Source: Allomyces macrogynus ATCC 38327 (taxonomy: Eukaryota; Blastocladiomycota; Blastocladiomycetes; Blastocladiales; Blastocladiaceae). From it: a stretch of 64,000 bases of DNA. The stretch is taken from positions 1,224,427 through 1,288,426 of the forward strand of contig GG745329.1 in assembly GCA_000151295.1 (NCBI GenBank), written 5' to 3'. Each line of letters starts with the position of its first letter. Position 1 is the stretch's first letter. Under the pieces are notes generated by a model. That model ran no database searches. It saw only the letters and a list, made by a program, of their open reading frames with translations, and was not told the origin of the DNA. This document shows positions 43,987-55,567 of this stretch, piece by piece. Position numbers and translations under genes: made by a program.

Positions 43987-45860
43987 TCAAAAGAGAGGAG
44001 AAAGCAAGAGGCAAACGGATGCCGCAATAACCGCGGTCCACAGCGACACAATGACGCCCACGCTCTCCGCGGCACTCGACCGCGTCTCGTCCTTCGAGGC
44101 CGCCGCGGTGGTCGTATTGGCGCTCGCCTCGGTCACCGGCTCGTCGTCGAGCCATGCGCCCGGCTCGCCCGGTTCGGCCCACCCGTACTCGGACAAGATG
44201 CTGTCGCCCGTGCTATCAGCGAGCCACACGTCGCGCGTCGTGAGACGCCACGGGGACAGGTCGTCGTCGAACATGTGGCCACGTAAGATCGGGCCGGTTG
44301 GCGTCATTTCAACGCCCGGAATCGTCGCGTCGAGGTCTTGCGGTCGCGGGCGGTGGCAGTCGGCCGTGAAGCAATGGTGCTGCAGCTGCCACTCGTAAAA
44401 AAGCTTGTCCACGAACGCGTGATGAAGGATGAATACCGGGTCCATGATGGCATATTGCACATTGAGCTACGTGAGGATATGACAAGGTTAGTTTCGATCG
44501 GTGCCACGCACACGCAATCAGAATGGCAACGCACCATGGCTCCGCCAACCCACTGGTGCACGTCGTTGTGCATGCCGCCAATGTCCGAATCGACGCCGCT
44601 CCATCCTTCCAAGAGCCCACGGAACGACTTAAGTCCGAGCTCGGCATACTTGTCACTCCACTTGGACCCAAACGGCGGCGTGTCGTACTCGGTCACACGC
44701 ATCATCTTGGCCACCTGCGCGGCCGTCGGCAAAATCGCGCCCGACTGGCGCCCGATCCGGCGCTGCAAAACAATCGACCCGAGATTGAACCGCACCGGGA
44801 TGTAAAACTCTTCGGTGCAGTTCGGGTTTCCACCAACGGGCGAGCAAAACGGTCCCGTCGGCACGGCATCGTGGTGCTTTGGGTCGCCATCGGGCCCAAC
44901 GTAACGGTCCGTGAAAAGTGAAATCGGCGACGCGCGCGATGGTTTCCATTGGCTCAGCCATTCGTGCGACGGGTGGTTCGGTGGATACAGCGACATATTG
45001 AGCGTGGCACCGCGCGCGTCCATGGTCCAGTCCCAGTACGGCACCGCAAACGCGTCGTCGCGCAGGTACTTTTGCATCAGCCGTTCCAAAATGCGCATGT
45101 AGGCGCGGTGCCACGGCAAAAACGCCGGCGACGAGTGCGCGACTGACCGGCTGTTGGACCCGGGCGTCGATGCCGTGAAATTGAGAAACGAGTTGGCGTG
45201 CACGAGCGCGACATGGTCCCATACGCGCATCGCCCGCAGTCCTTTCACGGCCACCGTGTATCGGTGCCAGTCGGGCACCTGCCAGTCGCGAAACTCGCGC
45301 CGGATGGCTTTCCGCCGCGCGAGCGGGATGGGCTTGGCGGCAATCGGGACCATGACGGAGAGGACGGCGACGGTCACGTTCTGCGGGTCGGTCACGGTAC
45401 AGACGGCGTGGAACTGGCCGTGGCCGTTGAACGTGTACTCTACGACTTTGCTGACGCAGGGCTGGTTCGGGAAGCCCTCCACCGTGCACGGTACAGAGAC
45501 GGCGTGCTCGCCAGGCGCCTGGCCAAAATACCACGTATACTTGTTCGGGTCAGCGTCTTGGAAGTTGGGCATGGGCCCGTGGTTCGACAGGTCGAGCCTG
45601 GGTGGTACGGCAGCAAAGACGACGGGCCAGTTGGCGGGTACGGGTGCGCCGTGGAAGACCTTGTAGCCATTGGCGAGTGGGCCGCCATCGTCGAGTGGCG
45701 GTTGATTGAGCGGCTGGTGGTCGGTCGTGGCCGATGCTGCCGCTGCTGTTACCGTAACGACCAGCGCGACAGCAAAAACGCCGAGCAAAACGGCCAGAGC
45801 AGACACCATGGACTCGGCTCGATTTTTCCTTGGTCGGTGCGCGCTATTACGAAGCGACAT
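43987..45860 (-). CDS. tyrosinase (type-3 copper), membrane-anchored at both ends
   Basis: Type-3 copper monooxygenase that oxidises phenols to quinones, usually for melanin. Exons 45860-44535 and 44466-43987 give 601 residues. A basic cytosolic start (MSLRNSAHRPRKNRAESM) precedes a hydrophobic signal or anchor (VSALAVLLGVFAVALVV). The copper-A region includes WDHVALVHANSF, then FLPWHRAYMRILERLMQKYL and VPYWDWTMD. Copper-B: GGMHNDVHQWVGGAM, then after the intron MDPVFILHHAFVDKLFYEWQ with the last His pair. A Cys-rich bit follows (HHCFTADCHRPRP). The C-terminus ends in a hydrophobic helix (VGVIVSLWTAVIAASVCLLL), unlike soluble fungal tyrosinases; this could be a GPI signal or an anchor. The intron is between the two parts of the copper-B site and is exact. 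Confidence 0.92.
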
Positions 45861-46480
45861 GGCGACTTTCTTGTTGCACGCAGGCCCAGGCACAAGAAAT
45901 GGGCTTGCAGCTGAACCACTGGTGATGGTCGTCGTGAACCAGGGCAGGCGGAATCGAATTGGCGCGAGCAATGCGCCAGGCTTGCAGCAAGTTGCAGAGA
46001 GCGTCGAGAGAGTGGAATGTCGCTCGTCGCGGAGAGAGTACTTGGTCGACTGTGTCGGAGGCGTTGCCAGCTTGATGGTGAGGAATAGTGTGGATGAGAA
46101 AGTGAAAAGAGGCGAAGGCAGGCAGAGCAAGGCAAAGCACGATCACGACGAAACTGGTGTAACAGTCTCACACGCCTCGTCCACATTTGCGATGCACGAG
46201 CATCCAATCCAACTCCCGTCCAACTCCCAGTAGCCAGCATGCTGCAACAACTGAAATTCCAACAAAAAAATGGCTTACGGCTCCGGTTTCTGGACACATG
46301 GGCCTCAGCGCGCCAAACGAAGCGAGGCCACGACATGGACTGCGGGAGTGTTGACCCATCGAATGCCGCCGTGCTGCGAATAGAGTCTCGCGACAAGCGC
46401 GCACGGCATGGCACGGCGCGGCGGTGGACTGGTGAGAGAAACAGCTCACCGCATCGAACCCGGGAATGAGTTACCGCAGG
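45861..46480. other. intergenic region upstream of tyrosinase
   Basis: Presumed tyrosinase promoter and 3' region of the next minus-strand gene. Frames here have no motif. Confidence 0.5.
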
Positions 46481-47224
46481 TCAAGCGTCTGAGCCAGCAC
46501 GGTCATCGTCAACAGCGCCGTCGCGAACCGCAAATCCGGCGCCATTGCGACCCGAGTTCTCGGGCAGCCGGTCCGAGAGTGCAAGCGGCTCAGGTGCCAA
46601 ATCCACAGTTTGCACAGCAGTATCAGCAGAACTATCGGCAACAAGCGCGTCAACGTTGTCGCCGCCGTACAAAGTGTAGTCGTCATCATCGTCCTCCCAG
46701 CTGGAATGGCTCGTGAACGAAACATCGTCGCTGTAATCGTCCTCGCTCAACTCAATCAGGGGAACTTGGAACAGGGCCAGCAAAATCGCGGCGAGCGCCG
46801 ACATGAGCCGTGGTGTCGACCGTGCCAAGACCATGTGCGCCGACTGGGTGGCGCGCGCAAACGCGTGCCATGAGGGCGACCCTGACACGACTATGCGCGC
46901 CGTGCCGCGCGCCGCCGCCGTCGCGGTCGCCGTGACCGCTTGAGCTGGAATCCACCGAGACAGGACGCGCGCGCCAATTGCGCGAACGGACATCGCGAAT
47001 CCACTCCGTCGCAAAGCGCTCATGAATGAAGGAGCGGCAGTCAACACGCCCGAGGCAGTGGCAAAGCGCAGAAGGGAGAGCGACAGCGGCGCATCGTTGG
47101 CACGTCGAAACGGCGATGGCGCGTTGGGTGTCGACGAGGATTGCGGCAGGCCTGCGACCGCAGGAGCGGGTACCGGTGCCGGTAGCGTCGGTTCGTGAGC
47201 GTCGGGTGCAGCAACTTGGTCCAT
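46481..47224 (-). CDS. hypothetical protein with a hydrophobic helix and acidic tail
   Basis: Single-exon frame of 247 residues with a strong start context (GCTGCCATGG). The N-terminus is Pro/Ala/Ser-rich, followed by a basic amphipathic middle (SFMSALRRSGFAMSVRAIG) and a hydrophobic stretch LMSALAAILLALFQVPLIEL. Then comes a very acidic segment (SEDDYSDDVSF; WEDDDDDYTLYGGD) and a Ser/Ala tail ending SDA. The pattern fits a small membrane protein with a cytosolic acidic tail. No family recognised; the frame is open further upstream. Confidence 0.5.
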   Translation of the reverse strand: MDQVAAPDAHEPTLPAPVPAPAVAGLPQSSSTPNAPSPFRRANDAPLSLSLLRFATASGVLTAAPSFMSALRRSGFAMSVRAIGARVLSRWIPAQAVTATATAAARGTARIVVSGSPSWHAFARATQSAHMVLARSTPRLMSALAAILLALFQVPLIELSEDDYSDDVSFTSHSSWEDDDDDYTLYGGDNVDALVADSSADTAVQTVDLAPEPLALSDRLPENSGRNGAGFAVRDGAVDDDRAGSDA

Positions 47225-48013
47225 GGCAGCGGTTGCAGGGAGCGCAGGGCAACTTGTGGAGCGTCGTGGTGACGGTGCCGGCGAGCTGGACCATGATCGC
47301 CAGGCCATGCCCTGCGAGACATGACAAGACATGACCCTGTTGGCGCACGAACAGTCTGTCGCCGGTTCGTACCCTCACGATGTCGCGACAGCGAAAACAT
47401 GAATCCTGGTGACGAACGTTCCAAAGACACACCAAGGCCGGCAACTTGCTGCAATATTGCACGACCATCACCAGCGCATCCATGGGCCCACGTCGCCGCC
47501 CTGCTGTTGCGAGTTAGAGTACCGCCGCCGCTCGCGAGGACCCAGTGCCCACTGGCCTCGCCGGAGATCAAGGGCACCACGTCGTCATGGCATTCTACCT
47601 GCCGTTCCTCGCGGTGCCGCTGGCCTTGGTGCTCTGGCTGGCCCGAAACAGCGCTGCGCGCACCGTGCAGCTCCATGCTGATTAGACCGTTGTAAATTTG
47701 CGGCTTTCGTCAATTTTGTCTTGCATTGTGGGTGTCGTGTGCCAGGTGAGAGCGAGTTGGAGGAGCTGGTGCTGGTGCCTCTGGACGAGAGTCGTGTCGT
47801 TATGTCTTTCATGTAAAAGTGATGCACATGCTTTGGCGGGCGAAACCCGTGTGTCCGAACAAAAGCAGGGGCGCACGAAAAGGCGGGCGGACCACGCTCC
47901 CTGCGAGGCCCCGCTCGTCCCGTTCTCACTCGACCACCGTCGCCACCGTCGCGCGTCGACTCTCGCTCCACGCTCACCCGCACGCACGCTCCCGCACTTC
48001 CCGCATCATCACC
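47225..48013. other. intergenic region upstream of calmodulin
   Basis: Includes one 32-residue ORF at 47588-47686 (listed) and the presumed calmodulin promoter and 5' leader. Confidence 0.45.
47588..47686 (+). CDS. possible 32-residue membrane micropeptide
   Basis: ATG to TAG frame encoding MAFYLPFLAVPLALVLWLAR plus a short polar tail. It is one ideal membrane helix with a positive C-terminal flank, like small subunits of organellar complexes. There is no homology or expression evidence, so it may be chance. Confidence 0.25.
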
Positions 48014-49071
<1,058 letters not shown>

Positions 49072-49768
49072 AGCACTCGAGCGCTGTGTCTGCGCGCACG
49101 TCCTTTGTCCCATTGTCTCGTCGTCGTCATCGTCGTCGTCGTCGTCGTCGTCATCGCCTTCCTCGTCGTCGTTCGGGCAAGCGCACGGGGGGCCGACACG
49201 GGCATTGCATGCGCGTGTCTGCCGTCGTGCGCGTGGCGTTTTTGAGCGCCGCACCGAGCGCGGCGTTATTCGTTCGTGCATGGTTGTGGGCACCTCGCGC
49301 TTTGTCCATCTTCCACTTCTTTTGATATGATTCCATGGCCTTGAGCTGTTTGCGCGTGTTTGCGGCGTCGCGGACCTGGGTTCGCTCTGTCCATCCTCGT
49401 CAGCTGGTGGAGCGGCGCGATTGGAGAGCTGGTCATCAACTTGTCCTGCTCGTCCTGAGCGGTTGGCCGCGGTTTGCGGTAGCGGCCGCGTGAGCCCGCG
49501 TGCGCTCTTGTCTCCCGCGTCGCAGTCTGTCTCCCGGCTCCCTTCTGTGTCCGCTGCTACCCGCCCTCACTCCTCCTCTCCATCCGGGATCCGCGCTGCC
49601 GCCCGTTGCGTTGCAGCACGTCACACTCGCTGCATTCAACCGCCCTGGTAGACGCTCCATCTCCCAATACAGGCCATTCAACCAATTCCCGCGAGCCACC
49701 AGGTCTCGTTCCTCGGATCCGACTCCCAAATCGTCTCCACCACTCTCTCCACCCGGAATCCCGCCGCC
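49072..49768. other. intergenic region with TCG microsatellite
   Basis: 3' UTR side of calmodulin and promoter of the next gene. Contains the (TCG)n run at 49118-49154. No gene seen. Confidence 0.5.
49118..49154. repeat. (TCG)n microsatellite with CAT interruptions
   Basis: About 12 TCG units interrupted by two TCA units, about 50 bp after the calmodulin stop, probably in its 3' UTR. Confidence 0.9.
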
Positions 49769-50648
49769 ATGGCGTCGGCCAACTTGACGTGGGCCACGGG
49801 CGACCAGGTTACGTTCACCACGGTTTCGCCCTTCTTGTCGTCCGGCAGCGGCACCAACGAGCGTGGGCAGGCACGGCAGCACCGACCGACGTCGACTCTT
49901 TTCGCCGGTTCCTCGGATACCCGGGATCCAGACGGACGGGCCTCTCCTTGCGCCCGCCGCGCCACCCACCGACAGCCGCCATCTCCGAACCGTCCAGTCT
50001 GTTGACGTGCCCACTTTCCGCCCCTCGCTCGTTCGTAGTCGACCCAGTCGGCGTACACGAGCACGGCACATGCATCGTTTGTGAGCCACACGGTGCGCAT
50101 CGCCTCGCGCCGCGCCTTCCCTCCGCACGACCCTTGTGCCTAACGCACGGGGTTCCGCTAGGGCGAGCCGACGCGACGCACCGCCGCGACCGAGTACGAG
50201 CTCAACAAGGCCAAGAACCGGCACCCGTCCGACTGGGCCGCGACCGGCGACCGCGTACGCCTTCTTGTCCCGTCGCCCTCCACCTCGCACACCCTGCACG
50301 CGCTTTGACTCCTCTCGCCCTCTCTAGACCCCCCTCACCTCGTCCTACAAGTCGACCTTCGCCACCTCCTCGTCGACTTACGCCAAGATCCCGCCCATTT
50401 CCGTGTCCGCCGCGACGGCCGGCCGCGCCGGCGCCAGTCCGCGCGAGCCCGTGGGCGCGGCCACCGCGACGATCCCGCCACCGGCGCCGCGTGCGCCCGG
50501 GTTCGATATTCTGACGGGCACGGCGGTTGCCGCGCAGCGCGCGCCGGGCACGTTTTTCGCGGGCCGTGTGAGCATGCATAAACTCGAGGCCAAGGCGCAT
50601 GCGCGGCAGCCCGGATGGAATATCATTACGGGCTCGTTTGGCGCGTGA
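49769..50648 (+). CDS. 150-residue protein with two G-(F/W)-(D/N)-I-(L/I)-TG motifs
   Basis: Family not identified. Exons 49769-49807, 50162-50254 and 50328-50648. The start context CCGCCGCCATGG is the best in the window. The protein begins MASANLTWATGDQ, joins (across a 354-nt intron, both ends phase 0) to GEPTRRTAATEYELNKAKNR and HPSDWAATGDR, then TPLTSSYKSTFATSSSTYAK, an Ala/Pro spacer, and two similar motifs: PGFDILTGTAVA and PGWNIITGSFGA (the very C-terminus). Small proteins with short repeated G-x-N-x-[IL]-TG elements are common among axonemal proteins, which would suit a flagellate, but this is only an impression. An additional exon inside intron 1 is possible. Minus-strand frames across 49678-50100 are open but weaker. 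Confidence 0.6.
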
Positions 50649-50987
50649 ACACATGCCGCCGAGCGCGTGCGCGGGGGTGGGGACTGGTGGGTTCGTTTGG
50701 GAAAGGGGCGGGAAGGAGGGCGGACAGCTGGTCTGTGCGTCGTTGGGGTATTAAATCTGGCCTTGGTCTTGGCATTCACTTGTGGATCAGACCGTGCACG
50801 TCGAGGAGGCAGTAGGGTGGAGAAGGATGATCGGAGACGCTGCGTTGCCGACACTGCAAGTCGTTGACGCTGTTCCATAGGTGACACTGATCGACATGGC
50901 ACAGAAATACACGCCAAAGCATTCAAATCACAAAACAATCCACACCCAATTCCACCCTCCAGCTTGAGCGCCGCCCCACCGGCCTCA
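50649..50987. other. convergent intergenic region
   Basis: 3' regions of the 49.8-50.6 kb gene (+) and of the unknown minus gene; nothing recognisable. Confidence 0.45.
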
Positions 50988-52295
50988 TCATCGTTGCCAT
51001 CGTCCACCACCACAAGCCCTCCGGCAGCCCCCGCCGGCGGTGGTACGTCCGTGACCCCCCGCGCGGTTACATGCCCAGACGACGGGCGCGACCGACTTGG
51101 CAGCGCCGCGCACGAGATCCGCGTGCACGTAAAACAGGGCGCGCGCGCCACCTGCACATGTTCCTTGGGGAAAAGACCAAACACACCAGCGTGCGGTTCC
51201 AGGACCGCGGTCGCGAAGTCGATCGGCAGCGCCGCAGCGAGTGCCGGGTCGAGCACGTGCCACGGTGGCGGCAAGTCCGTCTCGGACCCCGTCTCCGAAA
51301 ACTGCACGGGTTCGGCGCGCCACATCCACGTCGGCACTTGCACAAGCAGTGCATCGCGCCCGGCCGTCGTTGTCTGCATGTCGTGGAACCGGAACCCGCA
51401 CAGTTTAAAGCACCGGCGGTCGGTCAATACCGGCGCCTGCCACAGCGGGAAGGCCGCGAGCGCCGCCTATTCGCGCTCCCAGGACTTGCGTGCGATCGGG
51501 GACGCGGTCGTCTTGGCGATGGCGAGGATCGGGTGCGCGCGCACGTGTACGAGCCGGCCGAGAAGGGATAGCAGGGCGTTGGGTTGCGGCAGGAGAAGGT
51601 CGCGGTGTACGAGCGCGGTCATTTGAGGCGAGAATCGCTCGCGGGTGGGCGCCGAGAGCGGCCGCGGGGAAGAATTGGTGGAAGGTGCCGAGCAGGTAGC
51701 TCAGGTTGCCGTCCATGGGCGTCTGTGATCCGGATGATTTGGAACGTGAGATTTTCACTCGATAAACGCAAAGGAACCGGGTGGAGAGCTCAGTACAGAC
51801 CAGGTATTTTGCGACTTTGATCGCAGCGTCCTCGTCGCGCAACTGGTAGGCAGCACGCAGCCCCGTTTCGGCCATATCGCGGTACGCCGTCGGCCGCGTT
51901 CGCCCGGGCCCCTTTGGCCGCGTGACATGGTCGACCCTCGCACGGCACAGACGCATGGTATTGTGGTCCTGGCACTTCAAATACAGGTAATCCACCATGG
52001 CCTTGACGCGGGTCGGTCCCAGTGGGTCCTTAGCGCGCGGGGCAGCTGTGCGCCAATCACGGCCATGGCACCGTCCGTGTCGTTGCGCGCCCAGCATGCC
52101 TGCACGCCGGCAAACCACGGTACCGCAAAATGGGCCTCGGTTGCGAGCTTGGCTGTGTAGTTGCGGTTGTCCTGGCGTAACTGCACGCGTCGCGACGGGG
52201 ATGGCTGCGGGTGCACTGGGCACTTCTTGGTCCGAGCCGCTGTCGGCCGTGTCGAGCATGTCGAGGAAATCGGCGAGAAAGTCGGTCGTGACCAT
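50988..52295 (-). CDS. unknown multi-exon protein, helical repeats likely
   Basis: Not recognised. Coding-like blocks on the minus strand: MVTTDFLADFLDMLDTADSG (start 52295), QDNRNYTAKLATEAHFAVPW, VKAMVDYLYLKCQDHNTMRL, MAETGLRAAYQLRDEDAAIK, then after a clear acceptor at ~51722 TPMDGNLSYLLGTFHQFF. Next come LLLPQPNALLSLLGRLVH joined (78-nt intron, GTGCGC to TAG, which removes an in-frame TAG) to AALAAFPLWQAPVLTDRRCF and KLCGFRFHDMQTTTAGRDAL, WMWRAEPVQFSETG and DLPPPWHVLDPALAAALP. Near 51140-51165 the frame changes to ALFYVHADLVRGAAKS. The true 3' end and two internal junctions are unresolved, so the left coordinate is approximate. An alternative start at 52452 overlaps the HECT gene's ATG head-to-head. 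Confidence 0.5.
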
Positions 52296-52450
52296 GCCGT
52301 GCGTGCTCGGTCGGGCGGTAGGCTGGCGCCGGTGCAGCGTTGGTGCTCGGGACGGCCGAATAGGGCGCCGTAGCCGCCGTGGTCGGCGCAGGGCTCGCTG
52401 GGACATCTGGGCGAGGATTGGCGGCTTGTGCAGGCACTGTTGGGCGCGTC

Positions 52451-55026
52451 ATGGTGCTGGAAGTCAAGCGTGGCGAGTGCCGACGGCCGAGGACAAGAGC
52501 TAGTGTCCAGCGACAAGGCAACAAAGTCGGCAACGTCCACGTCCCATCACCCTGCCTTCCACGTCAGACCGCGCCAGGGTCATTGCCGCTAATGGACTTT
52601 ACAGGCGCGATGCCACCCGTACGTGTCCAACTCGTGCTGTACGCGACGAGACATTTTGCTGATCGTTTCCGCACCACGGCTAGGCCTTCCGGACCCGTTT
52701 GCGACCGTGACCGTGGACGGCGCTCAAAAGTCGACGACGGTCATCATCCGACGGACGCTCAACCCGTACTGGAACGATTCGTTTGAGGTGTATGTGTTGC
52801 GTCGGTTACTCCTCGACTCTGCACCCCGCACTGGATCCCAAACGCTGATGCTCCCGCCCTTCTTGTATAGCGAAGTGACGCCATCGTCGGTGATTACTAT
52901 GCAGATCTTTGACCAACGGCTCATCAAGAGCAGCGACCCGCAGCCGTCGCTCGGCATCGCCTATGTGCACCTCAGCCAGACCGACTTCAACCTCAACGCG
53001 GTCGACGCCGCGGACGAGATGCTCAGGCTCGACCTGGCCAAGCCGCGGCCCGACGCTGTGGTCCGCGGCGAGGTCATTGTCAAGGTGTCGACCAAGGTCT
53101 CGAACGCGAGCCGCGCCGCGTTGTTGGCGAACGCCACGGCATCGTCTTCGTCGTCTGCCTCGTCCATGGCCGCAACGTCCGTATATTCCGTTTTGAACGA
53201 TGATCCCCCCGTGGGATGGACTGACTGAACAGTGCCGAATGGGGAATGTAGCATTGACCCGGCCGCGACCGCTCGCAATGAGCGCATTCTCCCTGGCAAG
53301 GAGCGCACGCAGTCTCCTGCGCCGTCTCCACAGGTCACGGCGCTCAACACCTTGAACACGACCGGGGCCCCGCTGCCGGCCGGTTGGGGTGCGTTTTGAT
53401 GTGTTTGCATCCCTTTGTTTGTAGGCGACCCGAGCTGATGAGCTGGTTTCTCTGCGCGATCATAGAGATGCGCGAGACGCCCTTGGGCCGTCCGTATTTT
53501 GTCGACCACAACACCCGGACCACCACGTGGAATGATCCGCGCGGCCAGCAAAGGTGCGTTTGCTTATGGGGTTTGGCACGGAGACTGGGCGATTGACGAA
53601 GTAATCCACGAATCTTCTAGCATCTCCGCGAGCTCGCCGTCCTCGTCATCGTCGATCGCGCACAGCCACCGCACCGAGGGACTTGGTTCGCTGCCGGTCG
53701 GGTGGGAGATGCGCACGACGGAGACGGGCCTGCCCTACTTTCTTGACCACGTCCAGGACATCACGACCCGGGTCGATCCACGGCTGGACAAGACCGTGCC
53801 CAAGTACCGGCGCGATTTCCAGCAAAAGCTCGATCATTTCCGCGCACAGCCTGAAATGAAGCAGCTGCCGGGCTGGTGCAAGATTCACGTCTCGCGCAGG
53901 TCACTTCTCGAGGACGCGTACAATGTGATCACGCGGCTGCCCACGTCCGAGCTCAAGAAGCGGCTCATGATTACCTTTGATCGCGAAGAGGGGCTCGACG
54001 TTGGTGGTATCTCGCGTGAGTTCTTCCTCCTGCTCTCGCAGGAAATGTTCAACCCGAACTACGGCCTCTTTGAGTATGCCGAGCTCGACAAGCTCACGCT
54101 GAAAATCAACCCGAGTTCGGCCATCAACACCGAGCATCTCGCCTACTTCCGGTTCATTGGTGTGTTTTTTTTCTTTCATTCCTCTCCATGCGACCGGTTC
54201 CCATTGATCACACTTCAAGCATTTGCGCCGTCCCCTAGGGCGCATGGTCGGGCTCGCCATCTTCCACGGTATGCTCCTTGACGCCCTGTTTGTCAGGTCG
54301 TTCTACAAGACGATTCTCGGGCTGAAGATCACGCTCAGCGACATGGAGTCGGTCGACGCCAAGTATTACCAGTCGCTCAAGTGGATGCTCGAGAACGACA
54401 TTACTGACGTGTTCTACGAGACCATGTCGACCGAGGACCATCGTTTTGGCGAGGTCGTGACGATTGATCTAGTGCCGGGCGGCCGAGACATTCCCGTGAC
54501 CGAAAAGAACAAGAAGGAGTATGTCGACAAGATCACCGAGTGGCGCATCGTCAAGAGCGTCGAGGAGCAGTTGAACGAGTTCCAGCTGGGCTTGTCGGAG
54601 CTTGTGCCCGCGAGCGTGATCACCGTCTTTGGCGAGCGCGATCTCGAGCTGCTGATCAACGGGCTCGCCGAGTTTGACGTCGACGACTGGGTGCAGCACA
54701 CCGACTACATCGGGTACACGGCGTCGGACCCGGTCGTCGTCTGGTTCTGGCAGTGCGTGCGGTCGTGGGACAACGAAAAGCGCGCGCGTATTTTGCAGTT
54801 TGCCACGGGCACGTCGCGCATCCCGTCGAGCGGGTTCAAGTACCTTCAGGGGGCCAACGGGCCGTGCAAGTTCACGATCAAGCGCGCCGGCAGCGACGAC
54901 CAGGCGCTGCCCTTGGCGCACACGTGTTTCAACCATATCGACTTGCCGCCCTACAAGTCGTACGACGTGCTCGTGCAGAAGCTCCTGATGGCAGTCGATG
55001 AGACCGTGGGGTTTGCGCTCGAGTAG
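52451..55026 (+). CDS. NEDD4/Rsp5-type HECT E3 ubiquitin ligase (C2-WW-WW-HECT)
   Basis: Ubiquitin ligase of the NEDD4/Rsp5 family, acting on membrane proteins and trafficking. Exons: 52451-52469, 52567-52617, 52684-52804, 52871 to ~53150-53220, ~53240-53388, 53466-53553, 53621-54159 and 54239-55026. C2: [40 protein letters not shown], then [14 protein letters not shown]1: [20 protein letters not shown] into [12 protein letters not shown]2: [20 protein letters not shown] into ITTRVDPR (second Trp replaced by Val). HECT spans ~53800 to the end, with [32 protein letters not shown], catalytic Cys in [16 protein letters not shown], and a FALE tail. Yeast Rsp5 has three WW domains; I see two. Exon 1 (MVLEVK) is inferred; the junction between exons 4 and 5 is unresolved. 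Other junctions are fixed by homology. Confidence 0.93.
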
Positions 55027-55567
55027 GTCGCGTGGCTGACCTAGAGTTGTCGCAACTCGTCAAGACCTGTCGGTCATTGCGTCCTCGCCGCGACTTGTCC
55101 AGCTCGCAATCCTTTGACGCGGCCGTATTGCTATTTGCTTGATCATTCATTGCGCATTCCTGCCGTCCTTCTCCACCGTTTTGTCTCCGCCTGTCGTCCA
55201 TTTTGCGCACACTTTTTCCCAGTTGTCTCGTATATGTCCTCTTTTGCCCGCGTTTCCCGAGTGCGTCTGCGGTCCGGTCTGAATGCTGCTCGCGCACAAA
55301 AAATGCCTGTGCCCGACATCGATTTCTCCTAATTTTTTTGAGCGGTTTTGGCCGACCGATTGCATTGTCTTCTTGTGGAAGCATCACTGCGTCGCAAGGA
55401 GACTTGTTGGTGCAATGATCACTACGAATCAATCCTGCTTTTGCCATCACACACGTCTCGACCGCGACCTGCACCGTTTTCATCCCACCTCTCACCACGA
55501 CTTGGTACAAAGTGCTGCAATTGCATCGCTGGGCGAATATTGCGCGCCTGGTCCACGACTCGTCAAG
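55027..55567. other. intergenic region between two + genes
   Basis: Possible upstream in-frame ATG at 55415 of the next gene; otherwise no supported feature. Confidence 0.45.

Noticed and set aside
49678..50100. 140-codon minus-strand ORF (MRTVWLTNDACAVLVYADWV...)
   Set aside because: Looks moderately protein-like, but overlaps the intron and first exon of the + gene, which has the strongest start context in the window and clean phase-0 splicing.
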